DNA of 64,000 bases from an uncultured bacterium. Lineage in GTDB: Bacteria; Cyanobacteriota; Vampirovibrionia; Gastranaerophilales; Gastranaerophilaceae. A model generated the notes under the pieces. The model saw only the letters and a list, made by a program, of their open reading frames with translations, made no database searches and had not been told where the DNA came from. Of the stretch, positions 8,555-17,545 are shown piece by piece (position 1 is the stretch's first letter; each line of letters opens with the position of its first letter). The translations under genes were made by a program, and so were the position numbers. Where the stretch lies: NCBI GenBank assembly GCA_902794035.1, contig CADBFN010000001.1:85599-149598 (forward strand). Reading direction: 5' to 3'.

Positions 8555-9304
8555 TTACTTTGTTTCTTCTTCTGCTGAAGCGGCTGCTTTTGCACGTCTT
8601 GGACGTCTTGCAGTTCTTTCAGAATTATTTTCTCTGTTACCTTTGTTTGATTTGATGTTTTGATCTGCCAATTCACCAGGCATTAAATTACCTTTGAAAA
8701 TCCAAACCTTAACACCAATTTTACCCATGATTGTATCTGCTTCTGCAAAACCGAAATCTACATCTGCTCTTAATGTCTGAAGAGGAATTCTTCCTTCTTT
8801 AGCCCATTCTGAACGTGCAATTTCAGCTCCGCCCAAACGTCCTGATACCATAACTTTGATACCCTGAACACCTGAACGCATTGTTCTTTGCATAGCTTGT
8901 TTCATAGCACGACGGAATGCAATACGTTTTTCAAGTTGTTGTGCAATATTTTCAGCTACTAATTGTGCATCTGCATCAATTCTTGCTACTTCAACAACAT
9001 TGATAACAACTTCTTTGCCGATGTATTTTGAAACTTCTTTACGAAGATCATCAATACCTTGTCCGCCTCTGCCAACTACAATACCAGGTTTTGCTGTAAC
9101 AACTGTAATTGTTATTTTGTCACCTTTTCTTGCAATCCAGATTTTTGAAATTCCGGCTGCATAAAGTTTTTTCTTTACGAATTTTCTGATTTTAGCGTCT
9201 TCCGCTACGAATTCTCTGTAGTCTTTCACTTTAGCAAACCAGCTGCTTGCCCATTTTTGAATGATACCTACTCTGAATCCGGTTGGATGTGTTTTTTGTC
9301 CCAT
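8555..9304 (-). CDS. rpsC: 30S ribosomal protein uS3
   Basis: A 249-residue uS3 at the mRNA entry site. The N-terminal [14 protein letters not shown], the KH domain around 40-110 ([19 protein letters not shown]) and the C-terminal block [17 protein letters not shown] are clear. An Arg/Lys/Ala/Glu-rich tail of about 35 residues follows the conserved end. Confidence 0.97.
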   Translation of the reverse strand: MGQKTHPTGFRVGIIQKWASSWFAKVKDYREFVAEDAKIRKFVKKKLYAAGISKIWIARKGDKITITVVTAKPGIVVGRGGQGIDDLRKEVSKYIGKEVVINVVEVARIDADAQLVAENIAQQLEKRIAFRRAMKQAMQRTMRSGVQGIKVMVSGRLGGAEIARSEWAKEGRIPLQTLRADVDFGFAEADTIMGKIGVKVWIFKGNLMPGELADQNIKSNKGNRENNSERTARRPRRAKAAASAEEETK

Positions 9305-9315
9305 ATCATTTATTC

Positions 9316-9657
9316 CTATTTTTTAACTACGTCACTTACTACTAATGTTAAATGAGACGTACGTTTCATTCTTGAATACATACGACCTTGCGCTCTTGTT
9401 CTTGCACGTTTATATGTTGTACTTTCATCAGCGAAAATTTGAGAAATTTTCAATGATTCAGGAGCAACACCATACTGTTCTCTTGCATTTGCAACAGCAG
9501 CTTTCAAATTCTTTTCAACCACTCTTGCTGCAAAGTATGGCATAAAACGCAACATATCCTGAGCTTCAATAACAGATTTTCCGCGAACTTCGTTGATTAC
9601 TCTGCGTAGTTTTCGTGCTGTCATTTTTATGTCTGTTTGTTTTGCTTTTGCTTCCAT
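9316..9657 (-). CDS. rplV: 50S ribosomal protein uL22
   Basis: A 113-residue uL22, which lines the peptide exit tunnel. [17 protein letters not shown] and the loop/helix RARGRM-like segment ([19 protein letters not shown]) fit the family. AAAAGGAT precedes the ATG. It is located between rpsS and rpsC as usual. Confidence 0.96.
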   Translation of the reverse strand: MEAKAKQTDIKMTARKLRRVINEVRGKSVIEAQDMLRFMPYFAARVVEKNLKAAVANAREQYGVAPESLKISQIFADESTTYKRARTRAQGRMYSRMKRTSHLTLVVSDVVKK

Positions 9658-9702
9658 TGTTTTTATCCTTTTTATTTAATAAATATTACTTTGGATTTTG
9701 TA

Positions 9703-9984
9703 CTAACCTCTTTTTGCAGTTTTATCAGATCCTGCATGACCTTTGAAAAGTCTTGTTGGTGCGAATTCACCTAATTTATGTCCTACCATATCTTCAGTAA
9801 TATAAACAGGAACGTGAGTTTTTCCGTTATGTACTGCGATTGTATGGTTTAACATATCAGGTACTACCATTGATGCTCTGGACCAAGTTTTGATAACTTT
9901 CTTTTCAGAGTTAGCATTCATTTTGTCTATTTTCTTTTGTAGAGATTCTTCTACATATGCACCTTTTTTTAATGAACGTGCCAT
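9703..9984 (-). CDS. rpsS: 30S ribosomal protein uS19
   Basis: A 93-residue uS19 of the 30S head. [40 protein letters not shown] and [18 protein letters not shown] are conserved. AAAGGAG lies upstream of the ATG. Confidence 0.97.
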   Translation of the reverse strand: MARSLKKGAYVEESLQKKIDKMNANSEKKVIKTWSRASMVVPDMLNHTIAVHNGKTHVPVYITEDMVGHKLGEFAPTRLFKGHAGSDKTAKRG

Positions 9985-10022
9985 TTATTTCTCCTTTTTG
10001 TTAATTTTGTATTTATTATCGA

Positions 10023-10853
10023 TTAACGTTTATTGCGTCTTCTTACGATTAATTTATCAGACGCTTTTCCTTTTTTACGAGTCTTATAACCAAGTGCCGG
10101 TTTACCCCAAGGAGTCTTAGGATTACCACCAGGACCTGTTTTACCTTCACCACCACCGTGAGGGTGATCACAAGGGTTCATAGTTACACCACGAACTGTT
10201 GGTCTTATACCCAAATAACGTTTTCTGCCGGCTTTACCGATTGATAAGTTTTTGAATTCAGAATTACCTAAAACACCGATTGTTGCTAAGCATTCTTTTC
10301 TTATCATTCTCATTTCGCCTGAAGGAAGTTTTACTGTTACATAATTACCTTCTTTTGCCATTACCTGAGCACTGTTACCAGCAGCTCTTACTAAAATTCC
10401 GCCACGACCAGGGGTCATTTCAATATTGTGAACAAATGTACCTAACGGAATAAGTTCAAGCGGAAGTGCATTACCTGTCTGTACAGGTGCTTCCGGTCCG
10501 CTGATAATTTTATCGCCTACGCTTAATCCTTCCGGAGTCAAGATATATCTCTTTTCACCGTCAGCGTAGAAACATAGTGAAATTCTTACATTTCTGTTTG
10601 GATCATATTCAACAGTTTTTACTGTTGCAGGAACTCCAAATTTTTCCCTTCTGAAATCTATAACACGGTATGCTCTTTTTACACCGCCGCCTTTGTGACG
10701 ACAAGTAATTCTACCTGTATTATTTCTGCCTGATTTTTTATTCAAAGATCTTAGCAATGATTTTTCAGGAGTTGAAGTAGTGATTTCTGAGTAATCACTC
10801 TTTGTCATGCCTCTTTGTCCCGGAGACGTCGGATTAATTTTTCTGATTGCCAT
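10023..10853 (-). CDS. rplB: 50S ribosomal protein uL2
   Basis: A 276-residue uL2, required for peptidyl transfer and subunit joining. [16 protein letters not shown], the SH3-like centre and the C-terminal [17 protein letters not shown] (with the conserved His) are intact. AAGGAGAAAAT precedes the ATG. Confidence 0.98.
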   Translation of the reverse strand: MAIRKINPTSPGQRGMTKSDYSEITTSTPEKSLLRSLNKKSGRNNTGRITCRHKGGGVKRAYRVIDFRREKFGVPATVKTVEYDPNRNVRISLCFYADGEKRYILTPEGLSVGDKIISGPEAPVQTGNALPLELIPLGTFVHNIEMTPGRGGILVRAAGNSAQVMAKEGNYVTVKLPSGEMRMIRKECLATIGVLGNSEFKNLSIGKAGRKRYLGIRPTVRGVTMNPCDHPHGGGEGKTGPGGNPKTPWGKPALGYKTRKKGKASDKLIVRRRNKR

Positions 10854-10951
10854 TTTATTTTCTCCTTACGGCTTTCTACTACTTTTCAGGACTTATGCCG
10901 TTTACGCCCTGTTATTTTTGAGGATTTGCCCCTCACACGAATTAGAATTTA

Positions 10952-11242
10952 TTACACCTGCATAAATTCTAATGGTTCGCCTTCGATTGTTACGACGGCT
11001 TTTTTAGAAGAATCAGTTCTTCCGAATTTATAACCCATTCTCTTTGAATGAGATGGCATATAAATTGTATTTACGCTTTTTACCTTTCTGCCAGGGAAAG
11101 CCAATTCAACTGCCTGAGCAATTTCAATTTTAGTTGCATTCTTGCGTACTTCAAAAGTATATTGTCCATTTTCAGTAGCTGATACTGACTTTTCTGTTAT
11201 TAAAGGTTTTTTAATTACATCATATAATTTTTCTTTACTCAT
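10952..11242 (-). CDS. rplW: 50S ribosomal protein uL23
   Basis: A 96-residue uL23 at the tunnel exit, docking site for trigger factor and SRP. DVIKKPLITEKS at the start and the loop followed by VKSVNTIYMPSHSKRMG match the family. It lies between rplD and rplB with short gaps. Confidence 0.96.
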   Translation of the reverse strand: MSKEKLYDVIKKPLITEKSVSATENGQYTFEVRKNATKIEIAQAVELAFPGRKVKSVNTIYMPSHSKRMGYKFGRTDSSKKAVVTIEGEPLEFMQV

Positions 11243-11265
11243 TTTTCTTTCCTTTACACCTTAGA

Positions 11266-11892
11266 CTATGAAAGTCTTTCTGTAATCTCATTAACAGCAG
11301 ATTCTGTCATAATAACGAAATCAGCTTCAAGCAAATCTTTTACATTTAAGTTGCTTGGTAATAGAAGTCTTACACTTGGAATATTTCTTGCTGATAATTC
11401 AAGATTTTTGTTTTCATCAGCTGCAAAATTAGCAACTACTAAAACTTTTCCGCTTACATTTAATGATTTTAATGCGCTTACCATCAATTTAGTTTTAGGT
11501 TCAGAAATTGTTGAGAAATCTTTAACTATAACTAATTGAGATTCTCTTGCACTCAAAGCAGATTTTAAAGCTAATTTTCTTGCTTTTTGAGGCATATTGA
11601 ACGCATAACTTCTAGGTTTTGGCCCAAAGATTACGCCGCCGCCCTTGAATAAAGGTGAACGTAAAGAACCTGCTCTAGCACGTCCTGTCCCTTTTTGTTT
11701 CCAAGGTTTTTTACCGCCGCCTGCAACTTCTGCTCTTGTTTTTGTGCAAGCATTGCCTGAACGGCCATTGTTTAATTGTCTTCTTAATGCTAAGTGCATT
11801 ACATGTATATTAGGTTCTACACCGAATACTTCTTTTGATAAAGTGATTTCGCCTAATTTTTCACCATTTGTACTTAAAATTTCTTTTGACAT
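11266..11892 (-). CDS. rplD: 50S ribosomal protein uL4
   Basis: A 208-residue uL4. The tunnel loop is visible around 45-95 (RAEVAGGGKKPWKQKGTGRA and GGVIFGPKPRSY). In some bacteria uL4 is also the repressor of the S10 operon. That role here is only a possibility; the leader before rpsJ is short and the main structured leader lies before rplC. Confidence 0.96.
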   Translation of the reverse strand: MSKEILSTNGEKLGEITLSKEVFGVEPNIHVMHLALRRQLNNGRSGNACTKTRAEVAGGGKKPWKQKGTGRARAGSLRSPLFKGGGVIFGPKPRSYAFNMPQKARKLALKSALSARESQLVIVKDFSTISEPKTKLMVSALKSLNVSGKVLVVANFAADENKNLELSARNIPSVRLLLPSNLNVKDLLEADFVIMTESAVNEITERLS

Positions 11893-11973
11893 TTTTCTTT
11901 TTCCTTTTGCTTTCCGTCTACCCCTTTCGCTTTTAGGCGTTTTATATGGCAGAAGCGGTTCTACTACTTATAT

Positions 11974-12609
11974 TTAGTTCCATTTAGTTCTTGTAGGAAC
12001 GATTGTAACTAATCTTCCTTCACAACCCGGAACTGAACCTTTTACCAAAACTAAACCGTTAGCTGAATCAACTTTTACAAGTTTAAGTTTAGTAATTGTA
12101 ACTCTTTCATTACCCATGTTACCTGCCATTCTTTTGCCTTTGATAACGCGGGAAGGAGTTGTACCTGCACCGATTGAACCAGGTTCTCTGTGATTTTTAG
12201 AACCGTGAGCCATAGGTCCTCTGCCAAAGTTCCATCTTTTTACGGTACCTTGGAAGCCTTTACCTATTGATTTACCGGTAACATCTACTTTTTCTACATT
12301 ATCTAATACAGAAAGTTCAACTTTATCACCTACTTTGAAGTCAGCAGGATTATCAACTCTGAATTCCTGTAAGTGTCTGTAGTTTGATAAACTGTTTTTC
12401 TTGAAGTGACCTAATTGAGCTTTGGTTAAATGTTTTTCCTTAGCTGCAATTGTGCCGACCTGAATTGCATTGTAACCATCAGTATCAACTGTTTTAACCT
12501 GAGTTACAACAGTTTCATCAACTTTAATTACGGTTACAGGAATTGCCAAACCATTTTCATCAAAGATTTGAGTCATTCCAACTTTTTTACCTATTACACC
12601 TAGTGTCAT
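11974..12609 (-). CDS. rplC: 50S ribosomal protein uL3
   Basis: A 211-residue uL3 that reaches the peptidyl-transferase centre. MTLGVIGKKVGMTQIFDE and the loop KGFQGTVKRWNFGRGPMAHGSKNHREPGS region (about 118-148) are diagnostic; written here only to locate it: KGFQGTVKRWNF then the MAHGSK block. It is separated from rpsJ by 380 bp, which is unusual for this operon. AAAGGTAGA precedes the ATG. Confidence 0.96.
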   Translation of the reverse strand: MTLGVIGKKVGMTQIFDENGLAIPVTVIKVDETVVTQVKTVDTDGYNAIQVGTIAAKEKHLTKAQLGHFKKNSLSNYRHLQEFRVDNPADFKVGDKVELSVLDNVEKVDVTGKSIGKGFQGTVKRWNFGRGPMAHGSKNHREPGSIGAGTTPSRVIKGKRMAGNMGNERVTITKLKLVKVDSANGLVLVKGSVPGCEGRLVTIVPTRTKWN

Positions 12610-12989
12610 ATTCTACCTTTCCGTGCTCATCCTACTTGGTGCAGAAATCTCTGCCCCTTTGGATTTTATATTTTCCTGCTATAAAATCCGCCTTTTGGGA
12701 ATTGCATCTTTTCGCTTGCGAGCGCTACCATTACTTTACCTTTGAGGACTTTCACCTCATTACCCGCGGGATTAGCATTGCTGCTAAATATTTCCCCTGG
12801 TCGTAGTTCACATTATATGCATAATGCTTATTAAATTTTCAATTTCAGCTTTGATATTTTATTTCCGCCTGTCAAATCAGAGATTTGTTCGTTCATTTCG
12901 CTTCCGCGTCATTCACAACGGCGGTTTTATTGTGTTTCCCTGCTTGTCTTTGCCGATGCAAAGCCAACGCCGGAAACACCGGCTTGCGC
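12610..12989 (-). promoter_or_regulatory. Structured, non-coding leader candidate before rplC
   Basis: This stretch has no ORF I can support but several strong stems: GTGTTTCC/GGAAACAC (12932-12939 with 12972-12979) enclosing CTTTGC-cgat-GCAAAG (12948-12963); GAGG-actttca-CCTC near 12743-12757; CGCTTGCGAGCG near 12713-12724; a perfect 10-bp stem 12661-12670 with 12680-12689; and GCAGA-aatc-TCTGC at 12641-12654. No hairpin has a U-run on the minus strand. It may be an autoregulatory leader for rplC-rplD and following genes, or an inserted element. Confidence 0.5.
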
Positions 12990-13310
12990 CTACAGTTTAA
13001 CCTGAATATCAACGCCTGCTGGTAAATCTAATCTACGAACTTCTTCCATAGTTGCTTGGGTTGGATCATATATATCGATAATGCGTTTATGAGTTCTCAT
13101 TTCAAAATGTTCACGAGATTTTTTATCAACGTGAGGTGAACGCAATACACAATATATACGTCTTTTCGTAGGTAAAGGAATAGGTCCGGCTACTTTAGCG
13201 TCTGTTCTCTTAGCTGTTTCTACGATTTTTTCAGCTGATACATCAATAAGTTTGTGGTCATACGCCTTTAAACAAACTCTGATTCTTGATTTTTTTGTGC
13301 CATTTGCCAT
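12990..13310 (-). CDS. rpsJ: 30S ribosomal protein uS10
   Basis: A 106-residue uS10, component of the 30S head and (as NusE) of antitermination complexes. [52 protein letters not shown] and [11 protein letters not shown] are highly conserved and closest in style to cyanobacterial uS10. The start MANGTKK at 13310 is chosen: AAAGG lies ten bases upstream and the family begins at this point. It is the first gene of the run, without the usual rpsL-rpsG-fusA-tuf upstream. Confidence 0.95.
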   Translation of the reverse strand: MANGTKKSRIRVCLKAYDHKLIDVSAEKIVETAKRTDAKVAGPIPLPTKRRIYCVLRSPHVDKKSREHFEMRTHKRIIDIYDPTQATMEEVRRLDLPAGVDIQVKL

Positions 13311-13427
13311 CTTTAGCATTCCTTTATATTTTCTATGTACTACTTGAATCAAAAGCCCCGAAAAGCCTTTGTTTCGTACTCAAAACTGCTATTTTACATA
13401 CTTCGGACATTATTTTTGAGTATAACT

Positions 13428-13456
13428 ATACTATGATAAACAAAATTCACTGTCAA
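13428..13456 (-). promoter_or_regulatory. Promoter of the S10 ribosomal operon
   Basis: On the minus strand TTGACA (13451-13456) is followed after 17 bases by TAGTAT (13428-13433), close to the sigma-70 consensus. The leader of about 110 nt holds an 8-bp stem ACTCAAAA/TTTTGAGT. Confidence 0.75.
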
Positions 13457-13510
13457 CAAGCATTTTTCATGTTTGTAACTTTTTATTAATATTTTATATT
13501 TATTAAAAAT

Positions 13511-13536
13511 GTCGCCCTTAATAATTAAGGGACGAC
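13511..13536 (-). terminator. Rho-independent terminator
   Basis: An 11-bp stem (GTCG-CCCTTAA against TTAAGGG-a-CGAC, one bulge) is followed on the minus strand by ATTTTTAA. It ends the gene at 13546 and insulates the S10 promoter. Confidence 0.75.
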
Positions 13537-13545
13537 ACTCTGTTA

Positions 13546-14121
13546 TTATGTATTCGGTTTATAATTCTTAGAAATATTATATATAGTATCCTTATTTTTT
13601 TGCTGATTAATAAATGCCCGATTTAATTCATTTGCCCCCTGCGCGGCAGCTTTAAATGGTTCCGGCAATATATTTTTAGGTTTTATAATTAAAGTTTTTA
13701 AAAATTCTTTTACAAGAAGACATACTCCTTGCATACCATATATCCTCTTTTTTAATTTACTGTCTGCATTGCTGATTTTTTCTTTTAATTTTTCCACTTT
13801 TTGATCTGTAATTGATAAAAAATTAGAATCCTGATTAAATACTTTTTTGACTTCATCTCCATTCATAATTCTTAGTTGATATTTATTTGGGAAATCTTCA
13901 AATCCGACATATTCAATATCAAAATAACGATTTTTATCTTGTTCTTTTTTAAATTGTTTTAGCGCTCTGGTCATCAATTTTGAATTTTCTTGACCAAATA
14001 ATAAATTTTCGCAATGAGATAATGCAGCAGTTCTATTTTCGACTAACTCACCTTTTTTTATAACATATGTAGGGACTCTGAAAGCCATTCCAAAACTTGG
14101 GGTATTGTTCCTAATTTCCAT
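13546..14121 (-). CDS. Protein of unknown function with N-terminal PSFG motif
   Basis: A 191-residue protein with no recognised domain. The start MEIRNNTPSFGMAF at 14121 is preferred because a ribosome site (AAAGGA) lies just upstream; a longer frame to 14166 exists. NNTPSFG (5-11) resembles the Asn-Asn-x-x-Phe motif seen in other proteins here. The remainder is charged (many Lys/Glu), with a possible coiled region around 95-125. No signal peptide or membrane segment is visible. Confidence 0.65.
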   Translation of the reverse strand: MEIRNNTPSFGMAFRVPTYVIKKGELVENRTAALSHCENLLFGQENSKLMTRALKQFKKEQDKNRYFDIEYVGFEDFPNKYQLRIMNGDEVKKVFNQDSNFLSITDQKVEKLKEKISNADSKLKKRIYGMQGVCLLVKEFLKTLIIKPKNILPEPFKAAAQGANELNRAFINQQKNKDTIYNISKNYKPNT

Positions 14122-14239
14122 TTTTAATCCTTTCGTTTTTATTGTATCTTCTAATTTTTTTATCAAATTATCTATTTTCGTTTTTCACTATTAACGTTAC
14201 TGCTCTATCATGAAAATCACTAAAAAAATAATTTGCTAT

Positions 14240-15616
14240 TTATTTAACAAAATCGGAAATACAATTAATTTTTTGTTGAGAATCACTTTCGATATAAATT
14301 CTCAAAAGGGGTTCCGTACCTGACGGACGAACGAGGATCCAAGTTCTTCTATCATCAAAGTATAATTTTATACCATCCTTATTGTCTTTTTTATAAATTC
14401 CCATGCCGGCAATATCTGTCATTTGTGAAAACTTATCAATTGTTGGCACAACCTCATCAAAATTATCTAATTTTTTATCAACTCTTGTATTAATAAATTC
14501 ACAACCTACAAAATCTTTTAAATCTTGTTGTAATTGAACAAGAGATTTTCCATAATACGCCATAGCCTCAAGTATTAATAAATTTGCGAGTATTCCGTCT
14601 TTTTCAGGAATATGCCCTTTTATACTCAGACCTCCAGATTCCTCACCTGCAATAATCGGATCATATTTGCGCATTGCCTCTCCGACATGCTTAAATCCAA
14701 CGGGAGTTTCTATAAGTTCAACACCGAGTTTGTTACAAATAATATCAAGCATTAAACTTCCTGCAACAGTTTTTACAAAACATCCGTCATAACCTTTGTT
14801 TTGCTTTAAATGCATTAGTAAAATAGCCATAATTTCATTTGGTGTAACATATTCACCGTTTTCATTGATTACGCCGAACCTGTCAGCGTCTCCGTCATTT
14901 GCAAAAGCAACATAATCAGGATGATTTTTTACATATTCTATCGCTTCAGACATATATTGAGGCTTAGGTTCAGGCATTCCGCCGCCAAAATTTGTATCAT
15001 GATACATATGTATTGAATCAAATTTAATATCATGCTTTGATAATAATTTGTCAAAATACCCTATACTTGAGCTATACAAACCGTCAAAAAGAATATGAGT
15101 ATTTTTTAAATTAGATTTAATTTTTTCAAAATCTATAATTTCATCAATCTTTTTATAATAAGCATTTGAGAAATCAGTCTGAATTATTTTACCTTTTAAA
15201 CCTGTTTCAAATTCCTGTCCTATATTTGCAACAATTTCATCAGTAATTTCCTTTGTCGCAGGCCCTGCATAATCAGGTATAAATTTTATACCCAAATACT
15301 GCGGCGGATTATGTGATGCCGTAAACATAATTGCACAAGCATCTAAATATCTCGCATTAAAGGCAAGAATCGGAGTCGGAATAACTTTATCACTATATAA
15401 AACTTTAAATCCCAAATTTGATAAAATGCCGGCGCATTGCATTGAAAATTTATCTGCCATATTACGGGGATCATAACCTATAATTATAGTCTTATAAATT
15501 CCATAATTATCAAAAACATATTTACCAATAGCTTTTGATACTAGTTCAACATTTTCTTTATTAAAATCCTGACCGACAACTGCACGCCAGCCATCTGTTC
15601 CAAACTTTATAGTCAT
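14240..15616 (-). CDS. Phosphoglucomutase/phosphomannomutase family enzyme
   Basis: An alpha-D-phosphohexomutase of 458 residues that moves phosphate between C1 and C6 of a hexose. The four signature loops are present: active-site Ser101 in TASHNPP, metal loop DGDADRFG (241-248), sugar loop GEESGG, and phosphate loop RPSGTEPLLRIYIE near the C-terminus. Sugar preference (glucose, mannose or glucosamine) cannot be set from sequence alone. It shares a TAATG overlap with the upstream protease gene, so they form an operon. Confidence 0.93.
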   Translation of the reverse strand: MTIKFGTDGWRAVVGQDFNKENVELVSKAIGKYVFDNYGIYKTIIIGYDPRNMADKFSMQCAGILSNLGFKVLYSDKVIPTPILAFNARYLDACAIMFTASHNPPQYLGIKFIPDYAGPATKEITDEIVANIGQEFETGLKGKIIQTDFSNAYYKKIDEIIDFEKIKSNLKNTHILFDGLYSSSIGYFDKLLSKHDIKFDSIHMYHDTNFGGGMPEPKPQYMSEAIEYVKNHPDYVAFANDGDADRFGVINENGEYVTPNEIMAILLMHLKQNKGYDGCFVKTVAGSLMLDIICNKLGVELIETPVGFKHVGEAMRKYDPIIAGEESGGLSIKGHIPEKDGILANLLILEAMAYYGKSLVQLQQDLKDFVGCEFINTRVDKKLDNFDEVVPTIDKFSQMTDIAGMGIYKKDNKDGIKLYFDDRRTWILVRPSGTEPLLRIYIESDSQQKINCISDFVK

Positions 15617-16599
15617 TATATTTTTTCATCCTTAATTATTTTATTGTCTTTTTGAAACTCTTTATTTTTAGCTGTGTTTGGCTTCTTTTGTGATTGTTTT
15701 ATTTTATAATTCGCTTTTCTTTTTAATATATATTTTAATGCCCTTTGATATGAAATCGTATCATAACCACCTGCTAAGTATTTAGGATATTTTCTTTCAA
15801 TGTAATTATATGCTGCAATCATCCTTTTGTCGCCTGAAGGATGCTCAGAAAGAATATCCCAGCTCCGATTTAAAATTTTATTCATCATAGATATTGCAGC
15901 CAAAGGATTATAACCGGCTTTTACCATAAAATCTATACCATTAATATCTGCTCTGGCCTCCTGAAATTTACTTAATTTAGCTTCTGCCAAAGCCCCTGTG
16001 CCTGCCCCGATAATTAAGCCCTTACCTGCTCTGCGTGACCCGCCTGAACCTGCAGATGCCAAAACTATGCCTGTTGCAAGAGCACCTATTTCTACTCCGC
16101 GGCGTATAAGTTTTGTCCTTGAATCTTTCTTGTAAACATGCCCTAATTCATGCCCTAAAACATAAGCTAATTCATCCTCATTTTCAACATATTTCAATAA
16201 TCCGCGATAAACTTCTATTTCCCCATGATAATTTGCATAAGCATTTACTACTTCTTTTCCTGAAACGTGAAATCTGACAAAATCATCAATATCATTAGCC
16301 AAAAGAAGTTTTGTTCCTATATTATTAACTTTTGCCTGAGCTTCTCTTGTTGTCCAATCATCAAACATCGGAACAATATTTACAGAAACACTCCCTGTAA
16401 GAGATGTATATTCTTTTTTTGCGTCTTCTCTGGCCTGTAATTGCTCTTTTGTCGGTTCTATTTTGTATTCCTCAGTTCCTGCTGATGAGTAATCTTTTTG
16501 AGATTTGCTGTATTCAATTTCATATACATTATCAGCAAATGCCAAATTCGCAGATAACAACACCAAAGATAATAAACAAACACAAAAACTTTTTTTCAT
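15616..16599 (-). CDS. Secreted M48-family zinc metalloprotease
   Basis: A 327-residue exported peptidase related to BepA/LoiP/HtpX catalytic domains. A signal peptide spans about 1-22 (MKKSFCVCLLSLVLL, AFA-D). HELGH at 150-154 and EARAD at 214-218 give two His and a Glu zinc ligand. A glycine-rich segment at 182-206 may insert into membrane. The C-terminal 40 residues are Lys/Asn-rich. BepA-type enzymes act in outer-membrane protein quality control, which fits a diderm envelope. It is the first gene of the pair with the mutase. Confidence 0.9.
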   Translation of the reverse strand: MKKSFCVCLLSLVLLSANLAFADNVYEIEYSKSQKDYSSAGTEEYKIEPTKEQLQAREDAKKEYTSLTGSVSVNIVPMFDDWTTREAQAKVNNIGTKLLLANDIDDFVRFHVSGKEVVNAYANYHGEIEVYRGLLKYVENEDELAYVLGHELGHVYKKDSRTKLIRRGVEIGALATGIVLASAGSGGSRRAGKGLIIGAGTGALAEAKLSKFQEARADINGIDFMVKAGYNPLAAISMMNKILNRSWDILSEHPSGDKRMIAAYNYIERKYPKYLAGGYDTISYQRALKYILKRKANYKIKQSQKKPNTAKNKEFQKDNKIIKDEKI

Positions 16600-16661
16600 T
16601 TTAAACTTCCCATTTTTACAATGTTCTGGTACAATTTTAATAAAAAGCGGAGAGTTTGTAA

Positions 16662-17528
16662 ATGATTAATTTTAAAGATGTTAATAATATTGCCTACTTA
16701 GAACCTGAAACGAGTTTTAGCGCAATGGCAGTTGATGAATTTTGCAATATGTATAATATGAATTGTTTTACTACTCCTCTGAACAATATAAAACAAATTG
16801 TTGAATATGTTGAACAAAATCCTGACACTTTAGGGGTTTTACCGATAGAAAACACCTCAGACGGTACGATTCGTGAATCTTTTGATTGCATTATGACAAG
16901 TAAAAATCCTAATATCAGAATCATTTCAGAACTTATTCTTCCTATTGAATATTGTCTGTTATCAAAAACTACAGAATTATACAGCATATCAAATCTGATA
17001 GCATCTCCAAGAATGATTTCAAAATGTCAGAATTTTATAAAAAACGAACTTCCTATGCATCACACAATTACTGAAGCTGCATCTATGTTTGAAGCAGCAG
17101 AAGAATTAAGAAATTACAACCTGACTTATGCCTCTATAGGCAACCGCAAAATTGCACAAAACAATATGCTAAATATTTTAAAAGAAAATGTACATGATGA
17201 TAAAAATAATAAAACAAGATATATATTAATAGGAGATATGGAAACGACTCCAACAGGAAAAGACAAAACAACAGTCGCATTCAGAACAAATCACACTCCG
17301 GGAGCGTTGCTTAAAATATTGAATATATTTTTGGAACACAATATTAATCTTACATATATATCTTCACAACCTTCAAAATCCAATCCTGATGAATATATTT
17401 TCATTGTCAATTTTGATGGTCACGTTCAGGGAACAAATATGCTCAAAGCTATTAGAGAAATTAAACCTAAAACATCATTCTTCAGATATCTTGGTTCATA
17501 TAAAGCAGGAACCGAAGTAAAATTATAA
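16662..17528 (+). CDS. pheA: Prephenate dehydratase (monofunctional)
   Basis: PheA turns prephenate to phenylpyruvate in phenylalanine synthesis; 288 residues, without a chorismate mutase domain. The dehydratase region includes GVLPIENTSDGTI (58-70) and the catalytic TRY motif at 185-187. An ACT domain follows from about 204. The usual ESRP Phe-sensing motif reads SSQP (ISSQPSKSN), and the usual SHPQAL block reads ASPRMI (114-119), so feedback inhibition may be altered. GGAGAG precedes the ATG. nadE follows after 17 bases. Confidence 0.92.
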   Translation: MINFKDVNNIAYLEPETSFSAMAVDEFCNMYNMNCFTTPLNNIKQIVEYVEQNPDTLGVLPIENTSDGTIRESFDCIMTSKNPNIRIISELILPIEYCLLSKTTELYSISNLIASPRMISKCQNFIKNELPMHHTITEAASMFEAAEELRNYNLTYASIGNRKIAQNNMLNILKENVHDDKNNKTRYILIGDMETTPTGKDKTTVAFRTNHTPGALLKILNIFLEHNINLTYISSQPSKSNPDEYIFIVNFDGHVQGTNMLKAIREIKPKTSFFRYLGSYKAGTEVKL

Positions 17529-17545
17529 TTTTAAAAAGGACTTTT

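Noticed and set aside
12543-12806. 87-residue plus-strand frame over the rplC leader
   Set aside because: It lies partly antisense to rplC and in the structured region; no ribosome site and atypical composition.
12610-12989. Group II intron or cobalamin riboswitch in the rpsJ-rplC gap
   Set aside because: GGTGAAAGTCC is reminiscent, but no domain V/VI, boundary motif or B12-box order could be found.
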